A stretch of DNA of 64,000 nucleotides from contig JBBRCE010000005.1 in NCBI GenBank assembly GCA_038205115.1, forward strand, positions 1 through 64,000, in the 5' to 3' direction. Position numbers and translations under genes: made by a program. Shown one piece after another: positions 17,839 through 27,800 of the stretch. How positions within the stretch are numbered: the first letter of the stretch is position 1; every line of letters starts with the position of its first letter. The stretch comes from JBBRCE01 sp038205115. GTDB lineage: Bacteria; Planctomycetota; Planctomycetia; Pirellulales; JBBRCE01. The notes beneath the pieces were generated by a model. It saw nothing but the letters and a program-made list of their open reading frames with translations. It ran no database searches and was not told where the DNA came from.

Positions 17839-19278
17839 TCATCCCCTGGCCGGCCAATGATCTTTGGGCAGTTGAAAGGCGCGGGCGCGGTACAGGAAGT
17901 CGACGATGTTGCCTTCGTGGGGCTGGAGCCAATCGAGCTTGAGCGTGGGAATTGGCCCGATATTCAAGCGATCGATTTGCGTGGCATCGATCAACTGTCG
18001 CTGCCAAGCGGCGTTGTCCGTGATGGCCGTGCAAACCAGCGTCGGGCCAATCTGTTCGAGCATCTTATCTTGCGGACATTGCACGACGGTGGTGAACGGA
18101 AACATGTATTCCTTTTTTGCGATTGCGACCGCAGGCGAAGCGCAATGGACAACCGTCGGCCGCAGATAGGCGCTGCGTTCCATTTCCACCAGTCGCGGCC
18201 CGTATTTTTCCGTGCAATGCTCGACGCCGGTTTCTTTGAAGTCGGCTTCGATGGCTTTCCAGATTCCGGCCGCCGCGCCGGCCACGGTAAATGCCGCCAA
18301 GCCTGCCGTGGGGTCTTGCGGCGGTTTGGCTTCAATGGGGCCAAGCCGCTCGGCAAGCGCCTGCGCAATTTCCTTGGTGTGACGCGACGCCCAGATGCCA
18401 GAGCAATTAATACAGCCGCGGCCGCTGTTGAGATACACGCTGTCCGCCATGACGTCGAGAAATTCTTCCCAGCGATCGACCACGTCGTCGCCTAACAAAA
18501 TCTTACTGAAACCGGGGCCATGCGCTTGAACGCGCGGATCGCCTTTGTAACGATCGACCGTTGCACTGCTGCCGAAAATCATGCTGCGATCGCAACTGGC
18601 CAGCACCGCGCCGCCGACATCCTGTCCGCCTGGATAAATGGAAATGGCTTCGCTGGGAATGCCGGCCTCTTTGAAAGCGGCGGCCAGTCGAAATGGCGTC
18701 CAAATCTCTTGCGATCCGGGCTTAATCACCAGGCCAATTTGCATTGGAATCACCGGCAGCCATAGTGTGTGTACGCCCGGCGAATTCGAGGGCAGCACCA
18801 AGCCCACGACCGGCGTTTGCGCCTGGTAGCTGACGATGACTCCACGATGCTCCAGTCCGTAGCCGCGGGTGAGAATGTCCAGCGGCAGTCCGCGCGTGAG
18901 CGCGTCGAGCATCTGGTCCATATTGGTCAACACGAAGTGATTCTTGGCCATGTTGGCCTTGCACATCTGCTCAGGCAGTCCGGTGGTCGCGGACTGCGCC
19001 TTGGCAAAATCGTCGGGCGATTGCGCGCCATCACCCAGCGGCAGCGTCGCGCTCAGATAGAGATCGGCCGCTTTCTTGGTGCGCGAAATCAACTCTTCGC
19101 AGGAAAGCTGGCGCAGGGCGTCACGCGCCGCATGAGCCTTGCGCATATCGCGCTGCAGCAATCCGCCGTTGGCTTGTGAAACGCGGGCAATGGGCTCACC
19201 CGTGAGAAAATGCACGACTTCGGTTTTTTCGAGCGACTCGTACGGTTTACCCCAGCGTAGCGCGGAAATGTTAAGCAC
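17839..19278 (-). CDS. Aldehyde dehydrogenase-superfamily, acyl-reductase-like
   Basis: A 479-residue member of the ALDH superfamily. Recognisable parts are the coenzyme segment VVGLVLPSNSPGVHTLWLPV, KPGSQEIWTPFRLAAAF, SSATVDRYKG and the nucleophile region NSGRGCINCSGIW near residue 290. The last offers two Cys, of which the one in RGCIN aligns best with the catalytic Cys. The C-terminal RARAFQLPKDHWP is unusual. Together with the upstream AMP-forming ligase and downstream Fe-dehydrogenase it could reduce an activated acid to an aldehyde, as LuxC-like enzymes do. Alternatively it oxidises an aldehyde. GTG 19278 has AGGA 6-7 nt upstream. Confidence 0.85.
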   Translation of the reverse strand: MLNISALRWGKPYESLEKTEVVHFLTGEPIARVSQANGGLLQRDMRKAHAARDALRQLSCEELISRTKKAADLYLSATLPLGDGAQSPDDFAKAQSATTGLPEQMCKANMAKNHFVLTNMDQMLDALTRGLPLDILTRGYGLEHRGVIVSYQAQTPVVGLVLPSNSPGVHTLWLPVIPMQIGLVIKPGSQEIWTPFRLAAAFKEAGIPSEAISIYPGGQDVGGAVLASCDRSMIFGSSATVDRYKGDPRVQAHGPGFSKILLGDDVVDRWEEFLDVMADSVYLNSGRGCINCSGIWASRHTKEIAQALAERLGPIEAKPPQDPTAGLAAFTVAGAAAGIWKAIEADFKETGVEHCTEKYGPRLVEMERSAYLRPTVVHCASPAVAIAKKEYMFPFTTVVQCPQDKMLEQIGPTLVCTAITDNAAWQRQLIDATQIDRLNIGPIPTLKLDWLQPHEGNIVDFLYRARAFQLPKDHWPARG

Positions 19279-19329
19279 GAGAATTCCTGACGATAATGCG
19301 ATCGAGCGATCTGTGAAAATTTGCTGGCG

Positions 19330-19760
19330 TCATTCGCCGAGACTCGTCCAGTTTTCGATTTTCAGGCCGGGAATACGTTCGAAATCAATTGAGTTGCGGG
19401 TGAGCAGGGTGAAGTCATTTGCTGTCGCGATTGCCGCGATACGCAGATCCATCGTCCCGACTCGGACTTTTTTCGCCCTGATCTCGTAATACATTTCGCC
19501 CGTTGATCGAACGGCAAAACATTCAACTGAGCGAAATCCGCTATCTGCACTTCGAATTTGGCGTAAGCCTTGATGAGTCCTTCAAGGCCCTTTGCGCGGT
19601 TCAGATAAATGAACCAGCCTGAAACTTGTTCGTGGAAGCTCACGATCGTCACAAATAACCGATCGCGTTTTTGACCGCCGATTTGCGACATGAATCGCTG
19701 ATACTCCCGACCCTCTCCCAATTGAAATAGATTGAGATGATCTGTATCGAGTATGTACAC
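19330..19760 (-). pseudogene. PIN-domain toxin (VapC-like) with a frameshift
   Basis: Starting at GTG 19760 (AAGGA upstream), the frame encodes MYILDTDHLNLFQLGEGREY, a typical PIN-domain start with the first acidic residues, and continues through FHEQVSGWFIYLNRAK to NVLPFDQRAK. From about 19494 the family sequence continues only in the -1 frame: MYYEIRAKKVRVGTMDLRIA, then ANDFTLLTRNSIDFERIPG and a stop at 19330. One base is missing relative to an intact gene. In the original frame the last 50 residues are nonsense. A working toxin would be an Mg-dependent RNase. The antitoxin-like gene lies upstream at 19839-20000. Confidence 0.8.
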
Positions 19761-19838
19761 AGACTTCCTTTAACGTTTGAAGCTTTACTCAACATCTTCT
19801 GCGAGTGGCTGGCTCCGACGATACTCACTTCCCAACCG

Positions 19839-20000
19839 TCAGATTTCGGAGAAGTCGGCATGGCCCTTGTGTTTTCCAACCAAGCTGGCGACCGAGTCGG
19901 AGCCGGGCGAATGTCCCTTGAGGACTTCCTCAAGTCGGCGAACTTGTACTTCCCAATTTGAAATCCGAACTTCCGTCGCCGCATCAATTGTCGTGGCCAT
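19839..20000 (-). CDS. Small antitoxin-like protein upstream of the PIN gene
   Basis: A 53-residue protein starting at ATG 20000, with a perfect GGAGG six nt upstream. It begins MATTIDAATEVRISNWEVQV and is Glu/Arg-rich, helical and predicted cytosolic, as expected for an antitoxin of a PIN toxin. It lies 16 bp after the AMP-ligase stop and 78 bp before the toxin start. That gap is larger than usual, so the gene may itself be shortened by a mutation. No DNA-binding motif is obvious. Confidence 0.6.
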   Translation of the reverse strand: MATTIDAATEVRISNWEVQVRRLEEVLKGHSPGSDSVASLVGKHKGHADFSEI

Positions 20001-20016
20001 GCTTCACCTCCAATTC

Positions 20017-21135
20017 TCAATAAACGCCCACAGTGGTAGCTTCGGCCAGCACATGGAAGGGGCGCACGCCGCTGACGCCGTCCCATGGATACTTGGCGAA
20101 TGGCTTCTCGCGCTCGCCTTCGTCGCGCTCCATGAAGCCTGGCACGAAGAATTCTTTGGTCAAGGTTGTCAGCTTCACGCGACCGGTCTGGCCGTAGCCC
20201 ACAGTCTGCGTGTAGTCGTCAAACTCGACCACTTCGGTGCAGGCCCGCGGTTGAGGCGCGTAGTAAGAGATTTTATAACCGTCTTCGACCGTGACAGGCT
20301 TGCTGCAGGCCAAGCCCATCAATGTATTACCGTAGGTAGGCGTCATGTAGACGCCTTCTAAAAACTCTTCGGTGGCAAACCGCGTCCACTGCGGAGTGAA
20401 TTCCGTGCCCCCGGAAAAAATGCCGGTGATGCCGGACGCGCGGATTGTCGTGCCGCGTTTTTCCAGTTCCAGCGCCAGCGATTCCAGCAGCTTAGGCGTG
20501 GTGAACATGCACTTGATGTCGTGCCCTGCGCCGAGGATGGTGACGGCTTGATCGATACAGTGCTGCTTATAGGCCTCGAGATGTTCCATCCAGCCTTTCT
20601 TGATCAGCTTGACAACCCAGCGCGGGTCCAAGTCAATGCAGAAACAAATGCCGCCGCGAATTTGGGCCAGATGCTCGATCGCCAGCCGCAAGCGTCGCGG
20701 ACCCGAAGGCCCGAGCATCAGCCAGTTGGCACCTTTCGGAAACGACTCGTCTGGCAATGTCTCGCTGAACAGCGAGTAGTCGGTGCGAAAATCGTCAATC
20801 GCCACGCGACTTTTGGGCACGCCGGTCGTGCCGCCCGTTTCGAACACGTAAACCGGCTTGTCGGAAAACGCCTTGGGCACCCAACGACGCACCGGTCCGC
20901 CGCGCAACCACTCATCTTGAAATTCCGGAAACTTCTTCAAATCTTCGTAGGTCTTGATCTCTTTCAACGGATCGAATTTCAACGACTCGGCCGCATACTG
21001 CAACCAAAACGGGCAGCCGGTCGAAGCGTGAAAGTGCCACTGCACGATCTCGTACGTGTGCGCGTCAAGCCGTTGGCGAGCGGCGCCAACGGAATCGGCT
21101 AAATCCGCAGGCATTGCGGCGTCGGGGGCGGTCAT
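20017..21135 (-). CDS. AMP-forming acyl/aryl ligase (PaaK-like)
   Basis: A 372-residue adenylate-forming enzyme of the phenylacetate-CoA ligase/F390 synthetase-like group. The nucleotide loop is FETGGTTGVPKSR near residue 100. Other segments are SGPRRLRLAIEHL, IFSGGTEFTPQW and MTPTYGNTLMGLA, where the latter two match the A4/A5-type motifs of the class. A normal C-terminal subdomain is short (GQTGRVKLTTLTKEFF). ATG 21135 is chosen because AGGA lies 8 nt upstream. It is the first gene of the minus-strand set and would activate a carboxylic acid for the downstream ALDH-type enzyme. The closest functional analogy I recall is EhpF-type phenazine carboxylate activation; that is inference. Confidence 0.82.
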   Translation of the reverse strand: MTAPDAAMPADLADSVGAARQRLDAHTYEIVQWHFHASTGCPFWLQYAAESLKFDPLKEIKTYEDLKKFPEFQDEWLRGGPVRRWVPKAFSDKPVYVFETGGTTGVPKSRVAIDDFRTDYSLFSETLPDESFPKGANWLMLGPSGPRRLRLAIEHLAQIRGGICFCIDLDPRWVVKLIKKGWMEHLEAYKQHCIDQAVTILGAGHDIKCMFTTPKLLESLALELEKRGTTIRASGITGIFSGGTEFTPQWTRFATEEFLEGVYMTPTYGNTLMGLACSKPVTVEDGYKISYYAPQPRACTEVVEFDDYTQTVGYGQTGRVKLTTLTKEFFVPGFMERDEGEREKPFAKYPWDGVSGVRPFHVLAEATTVGVY

Positions 21136-21472
21136 CGAAATCATCCTGAAAGCAAGGAGTTGTGCGTCTGCATGAACCAGCGCGGGCGGGCAGCAATCCT
21201 TGAAATTACTCGAAAAATCGGCCGGAAACAACCAGCGATTACGCGATTCCGGCTGCGTCTGCCAACTTGCTAGCCAGACGCTCACCGTTACGCGTACCGT
21301 TTGTCCAGGATCGTCGCCGCATGCTAAGCTGGATCATCGTGCGGCGATTCGAGAAAACCGCGATCAATCGCGCCAAGCAACGAGCAAAGCGGTGCTCGAC
21401 TCTGACCGCCAGAGCGGCCTGCGTTTTTGCGGTGTGGCGACGTGGCAGTCAATGGGCGCGCGCTCGGCGACT
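21136..21472. other. 337-bp intergenic stretch, nothing recognised
   Basis: This stretch lies between the start of the AMP-ligase gene and the stop of the AsmA-like gene, both minus strand. It should contain the promoter of the ligase cassette. No strong -35/-10 pair or terminator stood out, and open frames here are Arg-rich and unconvincing. Confidence 0.4.
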
Positions 21473-22744
21473 TTACCGCGATCGCAAACGCCCCTTAGGC
21501 TGCTGATTGTCGGGTGGAGCCAGATCGGGCAGTGGCAGCAAACGATTCAGCCAATCCGTTTGTTGGGTTGCCGGCACCGTCACTTCGTTCTGCGGAACCA
21601 GCGCGCGGACAAAGTTGGCGGCGGGCGTCGGATGACCGGCTTGCAGCAACACCGGCATGCCGCCCCAAGCCAACACCACTCCTGGCGTGTTGCCGGCGCA
21701 TTGCCCCTGCAGCGTCAATCCGGCGGCGTCCAGCGAAAACTGCAGAGCCAACTGACTGTATTGAATGCGATCTTGCATCGCAGCCAAATCGTAGGACGAC
21801 GTCATGCCTAGTTGATCGCGTGCGGCAATCAGCAGCGAGGCATCGAGAATGCCTTCGTGACTTTCGAGCGAGCCAAGCGCTTCTTCGAGCCTTCCATGTT
21901 CGATCTTGGCGTTCTGCACGGTAACGGTCGCTGTGCCGGTCAGCAGGTGCGAGAAACGGTTGGTTAGCGTGCGCAGGTCGACATGGCTCAACTCGCCGGT
22001 CACAGCGCCTTGCCATTCGTCGTCGGTTTGCTGCAGCCAAACGGAACCGCGAAAGCGGCTCTCAGCGCCGAGTCGATTTTCCAGCGCCAGTGGCGAAAGC
22101 AGCAACGGCACCGGCAAAGCCGTTTTGCCGGTATGGAGTTCGCACCGTACCGTGGGCGGTAGCGATTCGCGAATGCGGATCACGCGCAGTCGCGCGGCCT
22201 CGGCCATCTCAAGCCCGGCAACGCGAAATTGCAATTCGGCTTCGGACGATGTGGGCGAGGTCGTGACGGTAGCCGCCAAGTCCGAGAATGTCCGCGACTC
22301 GCGCGGCCAACGAACGGTCGCCTCGCTGGCCAGAATTCGCAGGCTTTGTTTCACGGCTGGCGCTTCTCGAAGCCGCGCGGCAATCATCTGACTCAGCGGA
22401 CCAAACTGGGCGGCGTCAAGTTCCGGCTGCGAAACAATCACCACCCAGCCCTGCTCGGAACGTGTCGCCTCGACGAGTCGCATCCGCGCAACAAGCTCGC
22501 CGGTTTCTGTCGAGCAAAGTTGCAGATTTTCGAGCAGCAGCACGCCGGGGCGCGGCTGCGTGATGCGTTCGCCGGAAACCTTTAGGCCCAGCTCTTGCGT
22601 CAGCGTTTGTTCCAACGACAGCCGCGGGCGCGACGAATTCCAATAGGCGCACCAGCCAACGGTGGCCAAAGTCGGCGTCACGCACAGCAGCCAGAAGCCG
22701 GTGCGGCAGATGAGTCGGCGAGTGGCGTCTTGCAGACGGAACAT
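21473..22744 (-). CDS. Membrane-anchored protein of unknown function, AsmA-like build
   Basis: A 423-residue protein with one N-terminal membrane helix (CRTGFWLLCVTPTLATVGW, residues 12-30), followed by a large extracytoplasmic part rich in short beta-strands. Repeated features such as LSLEQTLTQELGLKVSGERI, PRPGVLLLENLQLCS and GTATVTVQNAKIEHGRLE recall AsmA/TamB-like envelope proteins (leading 'L.v.g' strands after one helix). I cannot prove this relation. ATG 22744 is preceded by GGGA. It is 121 bp from chorismate synthase on the same strand. No catalytic motif is visible. Confidence 0.65.
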   Translation of the reverse strand: MFRLQDATRRLICRTGFWLLCVTPTLATVGWCAYWNSSRPRLSLEQTLTQELGLKVSGERITQPRPGVLLLENLQLCSTETGELVARMRLVEATRSEQGWVVIVSQPELDAAQFGPLSQMIAARLREAPAVKQSLRILASEATVRWPRESRTFSDLAATVTTSPTSSEAELQFRVAGLEMAEAARLRVIRIRESLPPTVRCELHTGKTALPVPLLLSPLALENRLGAESRFRGSVWLQQTDDEWQGAVTGELSHVDLRTLTNRFSHLLTGTATVTVQNAKIEHGRLEEALGSLESHEGILDASLLIAARDQLGMTSSYDLAAMQDRIQYSQLALQFSLDAAGLTLQGQCAGNTPGVVLAWGGMPVLLQAGHPTPAANFVRALVPQNEVTVPATQQTDWLNRLLPLPDLAPPDNQQPKGRLRSR

Positions 22745-22865
22745 CCGTGTCCCAGCAAAAATGATAAATCCGCGAATCGTGCTGGCGGCATCCGGCCACC
22801 AAGTTGACTTCAATGACGCGAGCACGACAACGCTTTGTGGCGTGAACCTTTTGAACCGACAGATT

Positions 22866-24005
22866 CTAGCGTTGAGTGGCCATTTCTTGAAAGAGCTTCC
22901 AGCGTGCTTGCATCTCAATCAAACTGTCGCAACCGAACTTGTCCGTCAGCGCCACGGCAATTTCGAAGGCCACCACGTTTTCGATAATCACGCTAGCAGC
23001 CGGCACGGCGCAGACGTCGCTCCGCTCATACTGGGCCGATTCCATCTGCTTCGTATCCAAATTGACCGATTCCAGAGGTTTGCGGAGCGTGCTGATCGGC
23101 TTTTTTGCCGCACGAATCACCAGCGGCTGGCCGTTGGTCATGCCGGCTTCCAGCCCGCCAGCGTTGTTCGTGGGGCGCGTGTAGCCGAGGTTGACCGAAG
23201 TTTTTTCCGCAGCGTCGTAGTGAATCGGATCGTGAACTTGCGATCCCCGTCGCCGCGCCGCCTCGAAGCCCAGACCAATCTCCACGCCTTTGATGGCTTG
23301 GACGGCCATCACGGCTTGCGCCAGCCGACCATCCAGCTTGCGGTCCCATTGGGCGTGCGTGCCGAGGCCAAACGGTAGGCCCTCAACGCGAACTTCCAAC
23401 ACGCCACCGAGCGTATCGCCGTCCTTGCCGCATTGATCGATCATCGCCTTGATGCCCGCATCTTGCCCCGGATTGAGACTGTAAATTTCGCTGCTGTCGC
23501 GAAGCTGACGATGCTCCTCAAGCGTGCCGGGCAGCGGTTCGATTTGAACGCCGCCCAGTTGCACCACGTATCCCAGCGTCGAGATGCCGAACTCGCGGAG
23601 CAACTGCTTGGCAACCGCTCCGGCCGCCACACGGACGGCGGTCTCGCGAGCGCTGGCGCGCTCCAAAATGCCGCGGATCGATCCCAGAAATTTCACCGCA
23701 CCGGTCAGATCGCCATGTCCGGGGCGCGGACGATTTAAATCCCCCAGGCGTTCGAGCTTGTAATCTTTATTGACGACTTGCAGGGCAATCGGACTGCCGA
23801 TGGTTGTCTGATGCCAGATGCCGGTCAGAATTTCAACGGTGTCGGTTTCGATGCGTTGGCGACCGCCGCGGCCGTAACCGCCCTGGCGGCGACGGAGTTC
23901 TTCGTCAATTGGCGCGGTCTCCAGCTTCACGCCGGCCGGAAAGCCATCAATCATTGCGAGCAAGGCTTTTCCGTGCGATTCGCCTGCGGTCCAATAACGT
24001 AACAT
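22866..24005 (-). CDS. aroC: Chorismate synthase
   Basis: A 379-residue enzyme converting 5-enolpyruvylshikimate-3-phosphate to chorismate with reduced FMN, the last step of the shikimate pathway, in the cytoplasm. Signatures are WTAGESHGKALLAMIDGFPAG at the N-terminus, RPGHGDLTGAVKF, RASARETAVRVAAGAVAKQLL and DVCAVPAASVIIENVVAFEIA near the C-terminus. Length is typical. The start at ATG 24005 is set by the conserved MLRYWTAGESHG opening. No other aro genes are adjacent. Confidence 0.98.
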   Translation of the reverse strand: MLRYWTAGESHGKALLAMIDGFPAGVKLETAPIDEELRRRQGGYGRGGRQRIETDTVEILTGIWHQTTIGSPIALQVVNKDYKLERLGDLNRPRPGHGDLTGAVKFLGSIRGILERASARETAVRVAAGAVAKQLLREFGISTLGYVVQLGGVQIEPLPGTLEEHRQLRDSSEIYSLNPGQDAGIKAMIDQCGKDGDTLGGVLEVRVEGLPFGLGTHAQWDRKLDGRLAQAVMAVQAIKGVEIGLGFEAARRRGSQVHDPIHYDAAEKTSVNLGYTRPTNNAGGLEAGMTNGQPLVIRAAKKPISTLRKPLESVNLDTKQMESAQYERSDVCAVPAASVIIENVVAFEIAVALTDKFGCDSLIEMQARWKLFQEMATQR

Positions 24006-24223
24006 GTCGGTCAGAAATGCCTAAAAATGGGGTCGCACGGCCGTAAATTGTCGACAGCACGATTGTAATTATCGGCAACCGCCAAAGATAGATCAGCCAG
24101 TTATGGTAACCTGGAGCGACGAGCCAACCGCGCGGCGCTCGAACATCCCGCGGTCGCGGATTGTCGGCATGGTTTGAGAACTGTATCCTGAAAGTGCCAG
24201 CATATTGCCCGAGGAATACACCG

Positions 24224-24835
24224 GTGACCGACGAATCCCTGCCAGACGACGCCTTGAAGTTGATCGAGCGATTTCGCGCGGGCGATGCACGCGCCGCGGA
24301 CGAATTGTTTCATCGCTACGTGTCCCGACTGACCGCGCTGGCGCGGAGCCGATTATCCGCCAAGTTGGTACGCCGAGTCGATCCAGAAGACATTGTGCAA
24401 TCGGCCTACCGTAGTTTTTTTGTCCGCGCACAAGCGGGCCAATTCACGTTTGCCGAAAACGAGGATCTCTGGAGATTGCTGGTGGCGATGACCATGAACA
24501 AACTGCGCGGACAAGTCGAACATCACACGGCCGGCAAGCGCAGTATGTCGGCCGAGCAAAGTATGCAAGTCGTGGCAGGCGCGCCGCCCGTGGAGTTGGA
24601 CGTGCTAGCCCGCGAACCATCGCCAGAAGATGCGTTAGAATTGGTGGAACGAGTCGAAGGCGTGATGACCGGACTCACCGACGTCCAACGGCAAATGTTC
24701 GAAATGCGTCTGCAGGGCTATCAGATCGAAGAAATTGCGGCCGAAGTCGGTCGATCCGAGCGCGGCGTGCGCCGGCTGCTGGATAAAATCAAAGAGCGGC
24801 TCAACCAGCAAGTCACCGAACAATCCCATGATTAA
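24224..24835 (+). CDS. ECF-type RNA polymerase sigma factor
   Basis: A 203-residue sigma-70-family factor of the planctomycete ECF type linked to protein kinases. Region 2 shows RRVDPEDIVQSAYRSFFVRA (residues 48-67). Region 4 shows LTDVQRQMFEMRLQGYQIEEIA and VGRSERGVRRLLDKIKERL, a helix-turn-helix for the -35 box. The start is GTG 24224 with GAGGA about 8 nt upstream. No anti-sigma factor is encoded nearby; instead a 1412-residue kinase follows after 18 bp, presumably cotranscribed. This arrangement points to control by phosphorylation or by direct binding to the kinase. Confidence 0.92.
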   Translation: MTDESLPDDALKLIERFRAGDARAADELFHRYVSRLTALARSRLSAKLVRRVDPEDIVQSAYRSFFVRAQAGQFTFAENEDLWRLLVAMTMNKLRGQVEHHTAGKRSMSAEQSMQVVAGAPPVELDVLAREPSPEDALELVERVEGVMTGLTDVQRQMFEMRLQGYQIEEIAAEVGRSERGVRRLLDKIKERLNQQVTEQSHD

Positions 24836-24853
24836 CCCGTCGAAGCGCGCACG

Positions 24854-27800
24854 ATGACGCCAAACTCGGGCGACCAAAATCCTGAACATGCCAACGATTC
24901 GCTTGGGCTCTCGACCGATCAGCAATTGGAGTGCATCCTCGAGGCGTTTGATGAAGCTTGGCACAGCGGCACCACGCCCCTGCTGGCCGAATACCTGCCG
25001 CCGCCGGAAGATCATTCGCCGACCTTTCGGCGACTGGCGCTGATTGAACTGATTAAAGTCGATCTGGAATATCAGTGGCGGCGCTGCAAGCAGGCGACCG
25101 CGGCCACCATTAAATCCGTGCTGCTGGACCCGCTGCCGGGCGTTGAACAAGAATCGTCACTTCACGTTGCGCCGGTGCTGGAAGACTATTTGAAACAGTT
25201 TCCGGAACTCGGTCCGATCGATCTATTGCCGCTCGACTTGGTGGGCGATGAATACCGAGCACGGCGCAAATGGGGCGATCGGCCGTCGCACGACGTATAT
25301 CACGTTCGTTTTCCGAATCACGGCAAAACGCTCGATCACATTCTGACGCGCATCGACGACGACACGGTACTGAAAGCCAGGTCGGTTGTGATGTCCGACG
25401 TTCGCCTGGCGACTCGACCGTTGGCTGCCAGAAATCCGGCCGATCCTTACGGGAAGACGCGAGATAGCTCGCAAGATGCCCCACCTGCGGACATGCCACC
25501 GCTGCCAGCAGCGCAGAATCCGGTAGCGCGGCAAACGCCAACTTCGCCCGCCGGACACGACGCTGCGGCGCATCCGCCCGCCAAGAATCCCGCTGTCAAG
25601 ATTCCGCCCGCGGTGCTGGTTCCCTCGTCGGCTGCCAAAGGCCCGCCGCTGCCAGAACGCATTGGCCGTTTTAAAATCCAATCGCTGCTGGGGCGGGGTT
25701 CGTTTGGCTCGGTGTTTTTAGCGCTCGACGAAGAACTGGGCCGGCAAGTGGCGCTCAAAGTTCCTCGGCCGGGCAGATTGCGCACCTCGGCCGACATGGA
25801 CGCCTTCATGCGTGAGGCGCGGCTGGCGGCCCAATTGCGTCATCCGGCGCTGGTGGAAGTGTTTGATGTTGGTCGCGATCCGGAATTTCGCTGCTACATC
25901 GTGATGCAATATATTGAAGGCGCGCCGCTCAACGAGTTGCTCGCCAAACAGCATCCCACCGTGGCACAAGCGGCCGCCTGGATCGCCGCCGTGGCCGAGG
26001 CCGTGCACTGCGCGCACAAAATGGGACTGGTACACTGCGATCTCAAGCCGGCCAACATTTTGATCGATCGTGAAAACCGCCCGCACGTGGCCGACTTTGG
26101 CTTGGTGGTGGCCGAAGAAGACCAGCGATCACGCGCGGGGCAAATCAGCGGTTCGCCGGCGTACATGGCGCCCGAACAGGTCCGCGGCGAGGCGCATCGG
26201 CTCGATGGACGCACCGACATTTGGAGTTTGGGCGTCATTCTTTATGAGATGCTCGCGCATCGTCGGCCTTTTAGCGGTCAAGGCGCGGGCGAAGTGTTCG
26301 ATGAAATTCTGCACCGCGATCCGAAGCCGCCCCGGCAAATCATTGACGATGTGCCGGCCGATCTGGAATGGATCTGCCTCAAGTGTTTGTCCAAAGAGGT
26401 CCGCCAGCGCTATACCACGTGCATGGATCTTGTGGCCGATTTGCGGCGCGTGCTGCAAAATCGCGTATCCGAATCCCAGCGGCATTTTTACATGCCGCGT
26501 GGGCGTACCGAGTCATGGCTGGGCTCGCTCGACGCCGCAGGCGCTTCGCAGTCCGGGATGCACTTCGGTTCGATTGTGTCGCCCGCTGCCCGGCCATCGA
26601 ATTTGCCGCCAATGGCCACAAGTTTCATCGGCCGACAGCGTGAATCCGACGAATTGGCGCAGTTGCTGATCGATGCCGAATCGCGGCTAATCACCGTTAT
26701 CGGGCCGGGCGGCATGGGCAAAACACGGCTCGCGTTGCAGGTTGCCGGTCGCTTAGCGGAGCATTTGCCGGGCGGCTGCTGGTTCGCGGATTTGACCGAA
26801 GCCCACACGGCCGCCGAAGTTTCGCACGCGGTGGCAAAGACCCTGGGCGTTACGCTCAGCGGAAACGAAGTGCCCGAGCAAGGCATCGGACACATCTTGG
26901 AATATCGCAAGCCACTGCTACTGATCCTGGACAACTTCGAACAAGCTGTCGAGCACGCCGAGGCCACGGTCGGCCGTTGGCGCAAAATGGCACCGCAAGT
27001 TCATTTTCTGGTGACTAGCCGCGCGTCGCTCGGTCTGGCGGGCGAGCGTGAATACGAACTCGGACCGCTGGCCACGCCCCCCAAAATGGACGATCATCTG
27101 GCCGTCAGCGATTTGCTGGCGTTCGACAGCGTGCAACTCTTCATTCAACGCGCCCGCGAAGTGCTGCCGAGCTTTGTGGCCGACGAACGCAACTTGGCGT
27201 CGATTTCGGCAATTTGTGCCGAGCTGGAGGGAATTCCGTTAGCCGTGGAACTGGCAGCAGCGCGCGTCAAAATTCTCAAGCCGGCCGAAATTGCCAAAAA
27301 GCTCGGCCAGAAGTTTCAATTATTGCAGTCCAGCCGGCGTGATTTGTCGCCGCGTCAGCAAACGCTGTGGGCCGCCATCGACTGGAGTTTTGGGCTGCTC
27401 AAAGATTGGGAACAACAAGCGTTCATGCAAGCTTGCTTGTTTCGTGGCGGTTTTTATCTGGAAGCTGCCGAAGCGGTGATCGATCTCAGCCAATTTGCCA
27501 ATGCGCCGCTGGTGCTGGACGTGATTCAGGATCTGCGAGACAAGAGCCTGGTCACGCGGCAAGAGACCACGCATGAAACGCGTTTTGCCATGTATCAGTC
27601 GGTGCGAGAATACGGCGAACGGCAATGGCAAACTCGCACCGATGCCGCCGCGCAACTGGCATTGCAACATCGGTTTGCCACGCACTTTGTCTCTTGGGCC
27701 GACGGCTGGAACCAGCGGTTGCAAACTGCCGAAGGTGGCGAGGCGATCGATCGGCTGGGATTGGAGATTGAAAATCTCTTCGCGGTCCAAGATTTCGCCG

